From: Roseobacter denitrificans OCh 114
Lineage (GTDB): Bacteria > Pseudomonadota > Alphaproteobacteria > Rhodobacterales > Rhodobacteraceae
Assembly: GCF_000014045.1 (NCBI RefSeq)
Contig: NC_008209.1
Span: 3,309,001 to 3,373,000, forward strand
DNA length: 64,000 nucleotides
Direction: 5' to 3'
Shown here: positions 1-8,451 of the stretch, in pieces
Numbering within the stretch: position 1 is the stretch's first letter
Layout: each line of letters opens with the position of its first letter
The notes under the pieces: model-generated
Database searches by the model: none
The model's input: only the letters and a program-made list of their open reading frames with translations
What the model was told of the DNA's origin: nothing
Made by a program: the position numbers and the translations under genes

Positions 1-126
1 CCGTGTCGTATGCTGCTGCCAGCCAAGCTTTGCGCTCAGCGCCTTGATATCACGCCCCGCCTTCGTCCCCAGCAACCTGATCAACTGGTCTTTCTTGGTG
101 GCGCGCTTCTTCAGTGATTTACTCAT
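1..126 (-). CDS. DUF3489 domain protein, N-terminal part (runs off the window)
   Basis: The first 42 codons of a gene that continues beyond base 1. It begins MSKSLKKRATKKDQLVRLL and includes AKLGWQQHTTR, which is the basic N-terminus and 'GWQ.HT.R' winged-helix-like motif of DUF3489 proteins. A GAGGAG ribosome-binding site lies 6 bases upstream of the ATG at 126. From family knowledge, such small proteins often sit beside DUF2924 and site-specific recombinase genes in mobile regions of alphaproteobacteria, which fits the insertion sequence right upstream. The biochemical function is not known to me. Confidence 0.7.
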   Translation of the reverse strand, partial: MSKSLKKRATKKDQLIRLLGTKAGRDIKALSAKLGWQQHTTR

Positions 127-285
127 ACCCATCTCCTCAGAGGATCAGCGGGACCACCCCGCCGCTACCGAGCAGAGCCCGGGAATCCCAGGCAAACCAC
201 GCGAACACGCGTCGCGCGCACCGACACTACCGCTCCGCCAGCCCCCAAAGTCCAGCCCGTTAGAGAGAAAAACCGGTACAAGGGG

Positions 286-1880
286 CGTGTTTTGTTGAAG
301 AAGTCTCTGTTGCTTTGGAGCAAGTCATTTGATTCACTCGTTATTGCAGGATGAGGAGGGATTTGACGATGATGGGTGTTCAAGAAGCTCCGGCGCGGTT
401 GTTTTACGACTTTGATTTGGAGGCACACGTCCCTGCCAATCACATATTGCAGGAGGTTGATCGGTTTCTGGACATGGGGACGGTGCGTCATCAGCTTGCG
501 CCGCACTACAGCCATCTGGGGCGCCCTTCGATTGACCCGGAACTGATCGTGCGGATGTTGGTGATCGGCTATGTTCTGGGCATCCGATCTGAGAGACGTC
601 TGTGTGATGAAGTGCATCTAAACCTGGCTTATCGATGGTTTTGTCATCTTGGCATCGATGGCAAAGTTCCGGATCACAGCACCTTTTCAAGATATCGCCA
701 TGGTAAATTCCGCGACAGCGACCTGCTTCGGTCAGTGTTCGAAGCCACTGTTGCGCGCTGCATTTCCGAAGGCCTTGTTGGCGGCCATGGCTTTGCAGTC
801 GATGCCAGTTTGATTGAGGCCGATGTCGATAGAATGAACTCCACTGCGCAGTCGGAATGGGATGCATCTGCCATCGATCCAGATGACGCGCCACGGGCCG
901 TCAGGGAATATCTCGACGTTCTCGACGATAAGGCCTTTGGCGCATCCACACCGGTCAAACCAAAGTTCACGTCCCACTCCGATCCGGCCAGCCAATGGAC
1001 TGCAGCACGCAAAGGTCCGGCGATCTTTTGTTATTCGAACAACTATCTGATCGACACCGAACATTCTGTGATTGTGGACGTTGAAGCGACACGTTCCGTC
1101 AGGCAGGCCGAAGTCGGTGCCGCCCAAACTATGATTGATCGCACGGAAGAGCGTTTCAGCATCACACCGGACTGGCTTGTAGCGGACACGGCCTATGGAT
1201 CAGCAGAGAATCTGGCGTGGCTGACAAAGAAGCGCAACATCATTCCGTTCATCCCACTGATCGACAAATCAGAGCGAACAGATGGCACGTTCTCCCGTTC
1301 AGACTTCGACTGGGACGAAGAGAATGACCGCTATACCTGCCCTGAAGGCCAGCACCTGTTGCAGTCCCGCCGGAACTACTCTGACCTGCGCAGGAAAGAA
1401 CCAAAAACCGGGCGGCGCAGATACCGCGCCACCAAAGCCGTTTGCGATGCCTGCCCGTCGAAACCAAAATGCTGCCCAAACACAAACACCCGCTTCATTG
1501 GCCGCGAGGAACATGAGGGCGCGCGTGACTTTGCCCGACTGGCTGCCAAGTCTCCCTTTAACCCCAAGGCTCAGGCCAAACGCAAGAAGGTCGAAATGCT
1601 CTTCGCTCATCTTAAACGCATTCTCGGGCTGGGCCGGCTCCGGCTTCGAGGACCCTGCGGTGTGAGGGACGAGTTTACGCTCGCAGCGATCGCCCAGAAC
1701 CTTCGAAAACTTGCAAAACTAAGACCCAAGATCGCCGAAACAAGGATCGCGATATGATCTGAACCGGCAAAACGACAGCCCAACAGGCCGCCCAGTACAA
1801 CGGGCGGAACAATAAGCCCGCGACCGCCCCTGCAAGGCCGCCAACCTCCCAAGTCACGGCGACTTTTTCAACAAAATAGG
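286..1880 (+). mobile_element. Insertion sequence, IS1182-like
   Basis: A complete-looking element with a single long transposase. Imperfect terminal inverted repeats are visible: 288-305 (core TTTTGTTGAAGAAGTC) and 1861-1878 (core GACTTTTTCAACAAAA). They differ at one or two positions. The exact outer ends are uncertain by a few bases, and I could not define a target duplication. Short non-coding sequences on both sides (246-272 and 1879-1907) resemble the two ends of a dispersed repeat at 9357-9665, so the element seems to have inserted into a copy of that repeat. Confidence 0.75.
369..1757 (+). CDS. IS1182 family transposase
   Basis: A DDE-type transposase of about 462 residues. The N-terminus holds the helical DNA-binding part (LGRPSIDPELIVRMLVIGY, then DHSTFSRYR). 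Next come the first catalytic Asp region (GFAVDASLIEAD), a second Asp region (WLVADTAYGS), and a C-terminal Cys cluster (CDACPSKPKC) before the last catalytic segment (MLFAHLKRILGLGRLRLRG). I chose the ATG at 369 because GAGGAGGG at 353-360 is a good ribosome-binding site for it; an in-frame ATG at 351 lacks one. The frame is intact, so the element may be active. The family call rests on motif order and the whole-protein look. Confidence 0.85.
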   Translation: MMGVQEAPARLFYDFDLEAHVPANHILQEVDRFLDMGTVRHQLAPHYSHLGRPSIDPELIVRMLVIGYVLGIRSERRLCDEVHLNLAYRWFCHLGIDGKVPDHSTFSRYRHGKFRDSDLLRSVFEATVARCISEGLVGGHGFAVDASLIEADVDRMNSTAQSEWDASAIDPDDAPRAVREYLDVLDDKAFGASTPVKPKFTSHSDPASQWTAARKGPAIFCYSNNYLIDTEHSVIVDVEATRSVRQAEVGAAQTMIDRTEERFSITPDWLVADTAYGSAENLAWLTKKRNIIPFIPLIDKSERTDGTFSRSDFDWDEENDRYTCPEGQHLLQSRRNYSDLRRKEPKTGRRRYRATKAVCDACPSKPKCCPNTNTRFIGREEHEGARDFARLAAKSPFNPKAQAKRKKVEMLFAHLKRILGLGRLRLRGPCGVRDEFTLAAIAQNLRKLAKLRPKIAETRIAI

Positions 1881-1907
1881 CGGAAAGCGGAAGTTCGCTG
1901 CGAGCGC
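1879..1907. repeat. Right-hand piece of an interrupted dispersed repeat
   Basis: These 29 bases match 9592-9620 at 26 positions. The similarity continues more weakly to about 1955, matching about 9665. The sequence just left of the IS (246-272) matches 9357-9384, so the IS appears to split one copy of a non-coding repeat of about 300 bp. The rest of 1758-2057 carries the IS right end and no gene that I can support. Confidence 0.5.
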
Positions 1908-2057
1908 AAGGTGGCAAGTCGAAACAAGGAAAGCAGTCATTTGCCACCGGCAGTATCAAGACAGTGATACGATGATGCGCACCAGAATCGGCAGCTCGCA
2001 GAACGTTAACTTTGCAAACTACAAATTTAGCTGCAGATTTCACTTGCCTTTAAGAAC

Positions 2058-2079
2058 TTCAACATCATGTGATGTTGAA
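2058..2079. promoter_or_regulatory. Perfect palindrome, probable operator of the HTH-ImmA operon
   Basis: The arms TTCAACATCA and TGATGTTGAA are separated by TG, a perfect 10+2+10 palindrome. It ends 20 bases upstream of the first start codon at 2100. Its position directly ahead of an operon encoding an HTH protein suggests autoregulation. Binding is inferred, not shown. Confidence 0.6.
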
Positions 2080-2099
2080 AAACTTAAAGGGGTCGAGCC

Positions 2100-2549
2100 T
2101 TGCCGACATTTAACACCGTGATTGTCTGCAAGCTGGTAGACGTAGAAAACTGCCTTGAGGACTTTGGCTGCACGCGCCAACAGATCATGGCTATCGGACA
2201 TACTGCCCGCGCCTACGCAGACGACGCCAGCCCTTCTATGCCGCAAAACGCGGCCGGCATGCTGTCCTATATTCACGGTGTTGGCGAACTCCGCCAACAG
2301 CTTGTCGGGTCCGACTACCTCCCAGACCGAGCCTGCGGTGTCGAATCCGTAGTGCGCCGGGATCGTAGCGTGCGCATTGCATTCCAAAATGTTGACAAGA
2401 GCTGCGCGGACATGCCGCCGCTGCCTCGGTCTGAAAAGGGTAGCGGTGCTGCTGCGCTGTCGTCTCCCACGCTCTTTGAACATGCTGGCGTTGAAGCCGG
2501 TCCCCTAACTGGGGTGCATGACGGAATACGGACATACTGTCGGTCTTGA
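2100..2549 (+). CDS. Hypothetical protein, probably the N-terminal three quarters of a frameshifted gene
   Basis: A reading frame of 149 residues starting at TTG 2100 with AAAGGGG at 2086-2092 as ribosome-binding site. I do not recognise a named domain. The sequence looks protein-like up to about residue 135 (for example RQQIMAIGHTARAYADD and LPRSEKGSGAAAL). It then runs into an unconvincing tail. Removing one G from GGGG at 2511-2514 joins it to the downstream 64-residue frame, giving one protein of about 203 residues that would end directly against the HTH-ImmA gene. The palindrome at 2058-2079 and this gene suggest a three-part, now two-part, operon. Confidence 0.55.
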   Translation: MPTFNTVIVCKLVDVENCLEDFGCTRQQIMAIGHTARAYADDASPSMPQNAAGMLSYIHGVGELRQQLVGSDYLPDRACGVESVVRRDRSVRIAFQNVDKSCADMPPLPRSEKGSGAAALSSPTLFEHAGVEAGPLTGVHDGIRTYCRS

Positions 2550-2712
2550 TGGAAGCGTTGAGCTTTCCTGCCCAGTCATCGAGAAGGGCAAGTACGTCGA
2601 TTGGATCGAGCGAATCTACATTTACTCGCCGGACAGCGACTGGGAGGCAGCGCCGGACACCGATACCGGTCCTATTGATGACTTCGAAATCCAATTTTCT
2701 TTCAAAGACTAA
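2518..2712 (+). CDS. Hypothetical protein, probably the C-terminal part of the 2100 gene
   Basis: A frame of 64 codons beginning MTEYGHTVGLDGSVELS and ending with a strongly acidic stretch (DSDWEAAPDTDTGPIDDFE). It has no convincing ribosome-binding site of its own, and a stop at 2506-2508 lies just upstream in the same frame. Its stop overlaps the next start by one base (TAATG at 2710-2714), so it is translationally coupled to the HTH-ImmA gene. The most economical reading is that it is the C-terminus of the 2100 protein, displaced by one extra G at 2511-2514. It may alternatively be a small independent partner protein. Confidence 0.5.
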   Translation: MTEYGHTVGLDGSVELSCPVIEKGKYVDWIERIYIYSPDSDWEAAPDTDTGPIDDFEIQFSFKD

Positions 2713-3782
2713 TGTTCAACTCAGACCGTCTCAAAACAGCCCGCGAAAGACGGATGCTGACTGCGAAGGGACTCGCAGAGCGCGTAGGCGTGTCAGCGGT
2801 AACTCTCTCGAAGTATGAAAATGGGCATGCGCCCGATGAAGCGACCGCAAAGCGCCTTGCCATGGCGCTTTCCTACCCTCTTGATTTCTTTTTCAGAGAG
2901 GCACCAGAACGCATTGATACCGATGCGGTGAGTTTCCGCAGTCTGGCCCGCATGAAGGCGAAAGAACGCCGCGCGGCGGAAGCGGCAGGATCGTTGGGAA
3001 TTGAGCTTTACGAATGGATTGATGCCCGTTTCAATCTGCCCTCCGCTGACCTGATCGATCTGAGCAAAGAGCGCCGCCGCCCGTTTGTCGCCGCGCGCCT
3101 TCTGCGCCAGCATTGGGGGCTTGGGGACAGGCCAATTGGCAATGTTCTCAAGCTGATCGAGTCCAAGGGTATTCGCGTCCTGTCTCTATCAGAGGCGACC
3201 AAGAACGTTGATGCATACTCCTTTTGGCGCGGGGAACATCCTTACGTTTTCCTAAACCAAGAGAAGACGGCGGAACGATCCATCTTCGACACGGCGCATG
3301 AGCTTGGACACCTTGTCTTGCATCATCATGCGGACTCGAAGACTGATAAAGAAGCAGAGACGCAGGCCGACAGGTTCGCATCGGCGTTCCTGATGCCCGA
3401 AAGCGACGTAATGGATTATGCGCACCTATTTACGGCGGGGCAGATTATCGCGGCAAAGAAACGGTGGAAGGTGTCCGCGATGGCTTTGGCTAACCGGCTC
3501 AACTCGCTGGGCTACATCAGCGAATGGAACTACCGTTCATTGCTGATTGAGCTCGGGAAGCGGGGTTATCGCAGCGGCGAGCCCGACGGGATCGAGCGAG
3601 AGGTTTCGACCGTGCTAGCTAAGGTGTTGGCCGCTCTTTGGTCCAAGGGTATGACGAAAGAGAACATTGCTAGAGATCTTGGGATTCCGCTAGAAGAAAT
3701 AGAAGCTTTGATTTTCCGGCTATCGCCAGATCAAGGCGCCTCACTTGAGGTTCGCAAGCCTTCCCTGCGAGTGGTCAAATAG
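2712..3782 (+). CDS. XRE-type HTH / ImmA-IrrE family metalloprotease
   Basis: A 356-residue protein. Residues about 8-60 are a Cro/C1-type helix-turn-helix (LAERVGVSAVTLSKYENGHA). Residues about 160-240 carry the ImmA/IrrE zinc-protease domain with FDTAHELGHLVLHH, the HExxH motif, followed by a downstream acidic segment with 'ADRFASAFLMPE'. From family knowledge, such proteins cleave repressors or act as antitoxin-like regulators in mobile elements and stress responses. Here it is coupled to the preceding small frame and has a palindromic operator upstream, so I infer an autoregulated switch. The C-terminus (about 290-356) has a further helical segment of unknown role. Confidence 0.85.
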   Translation: MFNSDRLKTARERRMLTAKGLAERVGVSAVTLSKYENGHAPDEATAKRLAMALSYPLDFFFREAPERIDTDAVSFRSLARMKAKERRAAEAAGSLGIELYEWIDARFNLPSADLIDLSKERRRPFVAARLLRQHWGLGDRPIGNVLKLIESKGIRVLSLSEATKNVDAYSFWRGEHPYVFLNQEKTAERSIFDTAHELGHLVLHHHADSKTDKEAETQADRFASAFLMPESDVMDYAHLFTAGQIIAAKKRWKVSAMALANRLNSLGYISEWNYRSLLIELGKRGYRSGEPDGIEREVSTVLAKVLAALWSKGMTKENIARDLGIPLEEIEALIFRLSPDQGASLEVRKPSLRVVK

Positions 3783-4086
3783 AAATACTGCGATGGCGCA
3801 ACGTAGCACTAAGGGAAACACACTTCTGCGCATCCACGCCGGCCGCAAGTGTCCAATTCTTCGCCGCCCGACACAGAAACAATTACGCAGTGAGAACTCA
3901 TGGGAGATCGGAACATATTGTTCTTTGAAGAAGATCCGGGTGCACATCTCCGTGCCCATCTGCAAGCTGCGGTTGCAGCATTTGGGTGTAACACCAGTGG
4001 CGGATAAGGTGAAGAAAACTTCCCTAATCAAATCGGCCTAAGCCGTCCAATTGGCGCCGGCGTCAGACAGTCCAACTCTTTAGTGG
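3783..4086. other. Intergenic stretch with one possible tiny gene remnant
   Basis: 304 bases between two convergent genes. The best candidate is a 35-codon plus-strand frame at 3900-4007 (starts MGDRNILFFEEDPG) with protein-like composition but no strong ribosome-binding site. A longer plus-strand frame at 3793-4041 is rich in Arg and Lys and not convincing. No terminator with a clear T-run was seen. Confidence 0.3.
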
Positions 4087-5736
4087 TCATGGTACGTAGG
4101 CAAGAAATTCGTCGTACTCATGGCGTTTAATAGACCAGCGTTTCGCTCCTTGCGGTCGCTGGCGTTGGCTGCACGTGGTCAGCAGAAGCCGTTGTTTGGC
4201 GCGCGAGATCGCGACGAAGTAAGCTGCGTGTTCCGCTGACGGCTCGCCCCAAAAGGTTTCTTTTTCGACCCCAAGGATGACTACCGTATCGAACTCCAGG
4301 CCCTTGCTCTTGTGCACCGACATAATGCGAACAGCGCTGTCACCCGAAAATGAGGCTAGAGCTGTTGATGAGTCCGCTTGGCTCTGCAGCAGCATGTGCG
4401 CATGCTCAAGAGTTTGGGCGATGAGCTCATCGAAGCGATCGCCATGCTCATAGTCCGGCGATAAAGAGATGAGACTATCACGCCCAACATTGTCTACCAG
4501 TGATATTGCGAGAGCTTGCAAATCGTCCATCTGCCGAAGATCGAGCTTATGCGCCGCAATCTTCTGCTTGGTTTCGTTTACGAAGCGATCCCAGCGTGAT
4601 CGCAGCTGATATTCGCGTTCCTCGTCATAGCCATGGTTGAAAACAACCAGATCAAGCAAACGACGATAAGCGGAGGGTTGGCGCGAGCCACTTGCGATCA
4701 GAAGAAAATCGATGAGTAGGGAGGCGACCGGCTCCGACGCCAAGTCCTGCTTCGTATCTTCTTCCCGAAACGGAATCTCTTCCGCCTCAAAAGCAGCCAC
4801 GAGAAGCCGACAATAAAGACTTTGTTGTTTGCTGACTAGGATCGCAATCTCGGAGGGCTCGATGCCATCGTCGATCAGGTCGCGGATTCGCTCAGCCAAG
4901 CCACTGGCTTCGTCATCGTCATCTTCAAATCGAAGAATGCAAATCTCACCCTCGTCGCCAATGATATCGGCATCGTCGAGCGCTGCTGGCGGATCCATCA
5001 CTTTGACCATCGCATTCTGCATCCGACGGAGCGCCGGCGCTGAACGGAAATTCTGATAGAGATTGCGCGGCAGCGCATCGAAAGCGTCGGCGAAGGTATG
5101 GAAGATACCCTCGAGCGCTCCGGCCCAGCCCATGATGCTTTGCTTGGTATCGCCGACAGCCGTCAGGATTGTCGGGGTGTCGCCGAAACTTGCGAGTATC
5201 AGGCGATATTGCTCATCCGTGCAGTCTTGAAACTCATCCAGGAAGACATGGCTATAGGTCTGTCGCACCGCATTTCGGGCGACTAGGCTGTCTTCGATGA
5301 TCTTGCAAGCGAGCGGCACCATGTCAGCGAACGTGATGGACTGATGCTGCACACGGCGCGGGCCAATCGAATAATCAGGGTTTAGCGCATCGCGTCCGCT
5401 CAGCACCGGGCGAAACCGGTCAATGATCCGTTTAGCGAAGGCATGGAAGGTGTAGCTATCGAATCGCGCAGCCAGCCCAGGTCCACAGCGTTTCCGGACG
5501 CGTGCCTTGAGATTTTGGCTAGCATCAGTCTTGAACGATATGGCGAGGATCCGGCGAGGGTAACGGCAAGTTCCAGTGCGAAGCAGGAAGTCGGCACGTT
5601 GCGCCAACATTTCAGTCTTGCCAGCGCCGGGACCCGCGGTGAGGGCCAAATTGCGCGCAATCTCTGTTGCAGCAGCCAACGCGTTCGGCTCAAGCGTTAA
5701 GCCATCCACGGGAGACCATCGTTCCACTGCAATCAT
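4087..5736 (-). CDS. gajB: UvrD/Rep-type helicase, GajB-like (Gabija defence)
   Basis: A 549-residue superfamily 1 helicase. The Walker A motif is TAGPGAGKTEMLAQRA (residues about 34-49). Motif II is VFLDEFQDC, then VGDTKQSIMGWAG (motif III), NLYQNFRSAPALRR (motif IV), and near the C-terminus VHKSKGLEFDTVVILG (motif V) and AAYFVAISRAKQRLLL (motif VI). It is shorter than UvrD and immediately follows an OLD-type nuclease gene, overlapping it by 4 bases (ATGA at 5733-5736). That arrangement is the Gabija anti-phage pair GajA-GajB. The helicase itself is intact; its partner is truncated. A stand-alone repair helicase is less likely given the coupling. Confidence 0.8.
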   Translation of the reverse strand: MIAVERWSPVDGLTLEPNALAAATEIARNLALTAGPGAGKTEMLAQRADFLLRTGTCRYPRRILAISFKTDASQNLKARVRKRCGPGLAARFDSYTFHAFAKRIIDRFRPVLSGRDALNPDYSIGPRRVQHQSITFADMVPLACKIIEDSLVARNAVRQTYSHVFLDEFQDCTDEQYRLILASFGDTPTILTAVGDTKQSIMGWAGALEGIFHTFADAFDALPRNLYQNFRSAPALRRMQNAMVKVMDPPAALDDADIIGDEGEICILRFEDDDDEASGLAERIRDLIDDGIEPSEIAILVSKQQSLYCRLLVAAFEAEEIPFREEDTKQDLASEPVASLLIDFLLIASGSRQPSAYRRLLDLVVFNHGYDEEREYQLRSRWDRFVNETKQKIAAHKLDLRQMDDLQALAISLVDNVGRDSLISLSPDYEHGDRFDELIAQTLEHAHMLLQSQADSSTALASFSGDSAVRIMSVHKSKGLEFDTVVILGVEKETFWGEPSAEHAAYFVAISRAKQRLLLTTCSQRQRPQGAKRWSIKRHEYDEFLAYVP

Positions 5737-6978
5737 TCAGGTAAGCCTTCGAGCTCGGTTTCGACATAGTCGATTAGCGCGGTCATGGCCGCGGGCATGT
5801 CCGCAGCAATTTCTGCATCATCAATCGCTGCCATTGCCCGGATATGCCAAGCTGGCTTGCTGCCTAACTTGAAGCGATGGTGGTAGGCATCGAACAGCTG
5901 AAGCTGGTAGTCTGTATATTGCCCTGCCACGGTATCGTGTTTTTTGCCGAGGACAGCCTTGAGCGTTGTCTCATCTGGTTCTTCGCACTCGTCATCTTCA
6001 ACTCGATAGACTTCGGCGAACGCCTCGATCATCATAAAGTCGAGATCAAGCGGCGACGAAAAGAAGACGCCGCGCTCGTTGAAATACTCGAACCAATCAT
6101 CGTCATCGATCAAAAGTCCTTGTTCGCTATTCCAAGCTGGGATGGCTGCTATTTCATCTTCGTCAATGCCCGCATTCTCCACGTCGCTATATTTCAGAAG
6201 TTGCGTCGCAGCGTACTTGATCCTGCCCCAGCCACCCTGAAAGCGGGCAAGGTCGAGATCAAGCAAAGTCGCGTGCGGGATGCCCAGCTCGTGCAGTAAC
6301 CGCCAGAAATGGTTGACGTGGCGCCCGCCCAAAGGGACAACCGAAATCGATGCATCATCCGTGAGAACGCCGCGTGCAGCGAGCATCCGCGGCAGGACGA
6401 CTTCTTCGCTGTCGCCTTCACCCAGAATGACGAACCGGGCAAAGTATAATTCAGGGAAGGCGTGTACGGCTTCACGCACATATTTTGCCGCGTCCTCATT
6501 TTCCGGGAGAACAACCCGAGCGACGACCGTTCGACGATCGCCGTCTAACCGCAGATAGCGGATAGTCTCAGGGGCGACGCGACGCAAAAGTGATGGGGCG
6601 TGCGTAGCCACCAGGGTCTGTGCATTCTGACCGTTTGCAAATTCGGAAATCGCGCGGATTACGCGCCCGAGATAGTGCGGTGAAAGGCTGTTCTCCGGCT
6701 CTTCGACCGCGATTAAGGTAAAGATGGCGGGCCGCAGTTTGTCGATGTCGAAAGCTTCTAGTTCACCGGCGAGCACCTTGTCGCCGATCTCGCGCATTGC
6801 GAGTACCAGAGAGATATACAGCAAGGATTGCTGACCGTCGCTTAGTCGTGAGAAGTCGACGAGCGCCTCGCCGTGGCCTGGCGTGAAGGTAAGGCTCGGA
6901 TGGCGGAGAAGCGCGTTGACCTCACTTTGCGCAAAAGAGATTGACGGGTTGGCGAAAAACTCGCCCCTGTGAAGCTGG
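5733..6978 (-). pseudogene. gajA: GajA-like OLD-family nuclease, N-terminus removed by an IS
   Basis: The open frame runs from the IS boundary at 6978 to the stop at 5733, about 414 codons. It starts mid-domain (GEFFANPSISFAQSEVNALL), then shows the ABC signature SRLSDGQQSLLYISL, Walker B-like FTLIAVEEPENSLSPHYL, and the H-loop TLVATHAPSLLRR. A TOPRIM nuclease domain follows (FVILGEGDSEEVVLPRML and ATLLDLDLAR). The Walker A half is missing. The remaining frame has no natural start, although a TTG at 6824 could initiate a fragment. GajA normally cuts DNA together with GajB, so this system is very probably inactive. It is coupled to gajB by a 4-base overlap. Confidence 0.75.
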
Positions 6979-7001
6979 TGACCTGCTCCCCTGAGAGTCC
7001 G

Positions 7002-7826
7002 CTACTTTAGGTTAGCACTGTTCAGGTTTTGGTCTTCCTTTGACCGTTGGTGATACTCCCACGGCGTGAGCCCGTCGAGGCTCGAATGTGGGCGGTAGTG
7101 ATTGTAGTCGCCGCGCCATGCCGCAATCATGCGGCGGGCATGGCGCAAAGACGGGAACAGGTGTTCATTGAGGCATTCTTCGCGCATTCGCCCGTTGAAG
7201 CTTTCGACAAGACCGTTCTGCATCGGCTTTCCTGGCGCGATGTAGTGCCAACCAACTTTGCGGTTTTCCTGCCATTTCAGCATCGCATTGCTGGTCAGTT
7301 CTGTGCCGTTGTCTGAGACCACCATGCAGGGATAGCCACGGAGTTCTGCGATGCGATCCAGCTCACGGGCAACACGCGTGCCTCCGATGGATGTGTCCAC
7401 CACAGCGGCCAGGCATTCCCGGCTGAAGTCATCGATCACATTCAAAACCCGGAACCGGCGACCATCCTCCAATGCATCCGACATGAAGTCGAGTGACCAT
7501 CGCTGGTTCGGCCCCTGCGGGATCGCCATAGGCGTCCTGGTGCCCACAGCACGCTTGCGCCCGCCCCGTTTGCGAACGGTTAACCCTTCTTCGCGGTAGA
7601 GCCGGTACAGCTTCTTCCAGTTCACTTGCCATCCCTCGCGCTTCAGTAGGATATGCAGACGGCGATATCCGAACCGTCGCCGCTCGGACGCCAGTTCCTT
7701 CATCCTGGCCCGCAATTCCGTGTCGGCGGGGCGCTTCGACCTTCGCCGATAAACACGCGGATCGATCCCGGCCAAGGAACAGGCCCGTTTCTGATTGTAG
7801 CCCTTGGTCTTCATGGCCCAGTTCAC
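7002..7826 (-). CDS. IS3 family transposase OrfB (rve integrase core)
   Basis: 274 residues. An HTH_21-like N-terminal region ([20 protein letters not shown]) precedes an rve integrase core. The catalytic triad is visible as RWSLDFMSD (Asp), [12 protein letters not shown] (Asp) and [12 protein letters not shown] (Glu), ending with [15 protein letters not shown]. It is probably made as an OrfAB fusion by -1 frameshifting at the A6 run (GGAAAAAAC on the minus strand, about 7857-7863) at the end of orfA. The frame is intact. Confidence 0.9.
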   Translation of the reverse strand: MNWAMKTKGYNQKRACSLAGIDPRVYRRRSKRPADTELRARMKELASERRRFGYRRLHILLKREGWQVNWKKLYRLYREEGLTVRKRGGRKRAVGTRTPMAIPQGPNQRWSLDFMSDALEDGRRFRVLNVIDDFSRECLAAVVDTSIGGTRVARELDRIAELRGYPCMVVSDNGTELTSNAMLKWQENRKVGWHYIAPGKPMQNGLVESFNGRMREECLNEHLFPSLRHARRMIAAWRGDYNHYRPHSSLDGLTPWEYHQRSKEDQNLNSANLK

Positions 7827-7849
7827 AGCATTCCTCCTCGAACCGGGCC

Positions 7850-8116
7850 TCAGAAGTTTTTTCCGAGCATCTCTTTCAGCGTCGCCACGTCCATCATCTG
7901 CTCGGCCAGCATCTTCTTCAGTTTGGTGTTCTCGCTTTCAAGCGTCTTGAGCCGCCGTGCGTCGGACACTTCCATGCCGCCATACTTGGATCGCCACTTG
8001 TAAAAAGTCGCATCGCTGATCCCATGCTTGCGGCACAGCTCTTTCGCGCCAAGCCCGGCCTGGTGCTCTTTCAAAATGCCAATGATCTGCTCTTCGCTGA
8101 AACGGCTTCTCTTCAT
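7850..8116 (-). CDS. IS3 family transposase OrfA
   Basis: 88 residues with a helix-turn-helix of the HTH_8 type ([16 protein letters not shown] and [20 protein letters not shown]), followed by a leucine-zipper-like coiled coil ([21 protein letters not shown]). It ends ...MLGKNF at an A6 slippery run. It binds the element ends and supplies the N-terminus of the OrfAB transposase. The ribosome-binding site GGAGACAGACG lies before the ATG at 8116. Confidence 0.9.
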   Translation of the reverse strand: MKRSRFSEEQIIGILKEHQAGLGAKELCRKHGISDATFYKWRSKYGGMEVSDARRLKTLESENTKLKKMLAEQMMDVATLKEMLGKNF

Positions 8117-8181
8117 CGTCTGTCTCCTCAGTTGGAGAACAGGCTAACCAAAATTCGAGGACTTTTCAGGGGAGCAGGTCA

Positions 8182-8350
8182 GTTCGAAAGAGCCGATTAA
8201 AGACGTTTGTACAATCCGAGCCCCACCGACATCCAAACTCCCGTCAGCAGCATTCGATAAACAATCAAACGCTCCGCCATAACCCCGACTATACGCGTCC
8301 ATCGACAATATGGCGTGGAAAAGCTCTGAACTCAGATTACTCGTTGCCAT
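8182..8350 (-). pseudogene. N-terminal stub of an RTX/lipase-type secreted protein, cut by the IS
   Basis: The reading frame starts at ATG 8350 behind a G-rich ribosome-binding site (ACGGGGGTTATC) and runs into the IS at 8181. The protein begins MATSNLSSELFHAILSMDAY and continues with SRGYGGAFDCLSNAADGSLD. From memory, this resembles the N-termini of large calcium-binding alpha/beta-hydrolases of roseobacters. The rest of the gene is not on the other side of the IS, where gajA lies instead, so it was deleted. The family call is tentative; the truncation is clear. Confidence 0.5.
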
Positions 8351-8408
8351 GATAACCCCCGTTAACCGCAAACTCCGACTTCAACTACCATTAAGTTTCC
8401 ATTTGAGA

Positions 8409-8451
8409 ACAAGCTAATGTCGAGCAATCAGCAGTTTTATCATTAGCTTGT
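8409..8451. repeat. 11-bp inverted repeat upstream of the truncated secreted-protein gene
   Basis: ACAAGCTAATG at 8409-8419 and its exact complement CATTAGCTTGT at 8441-8451 are 21 bases apart. It lies about 60 bases upstream of the stub starting at 8350, so it could be an operator or a hairpin of that gene's promoter region. It lacks a T-run on either side. Confidence 0.4.

Larger units (their letters stand above)
6979..8181 (-). mobile_element. IS3 family element, IS407-like group
   Basis: 1203 bp bounded by inverted repeats that begin TGACCTGCTCCCCTGA at both ends (left 6979-7000, right 8160-8181 read in reverse). It carries orfA and orfB on the minus strand. The bases flanking the two ends (GCTGG on the left, GTTCG on the right) do not form a target duplication. 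The left flank is a truncated gajA and the right flank is the start of an unrelated gene, so a deletion or recombination at the element is likely. Confidence 0.85.

Noticed and set aside
2040..2694. Two minus-strand frames of about 150 codons
   Set aside because: They are antisense to the frameshifted gene upstream of the HTH-ImmA gene, which has a ribosome-binding site and coupling in its favour.
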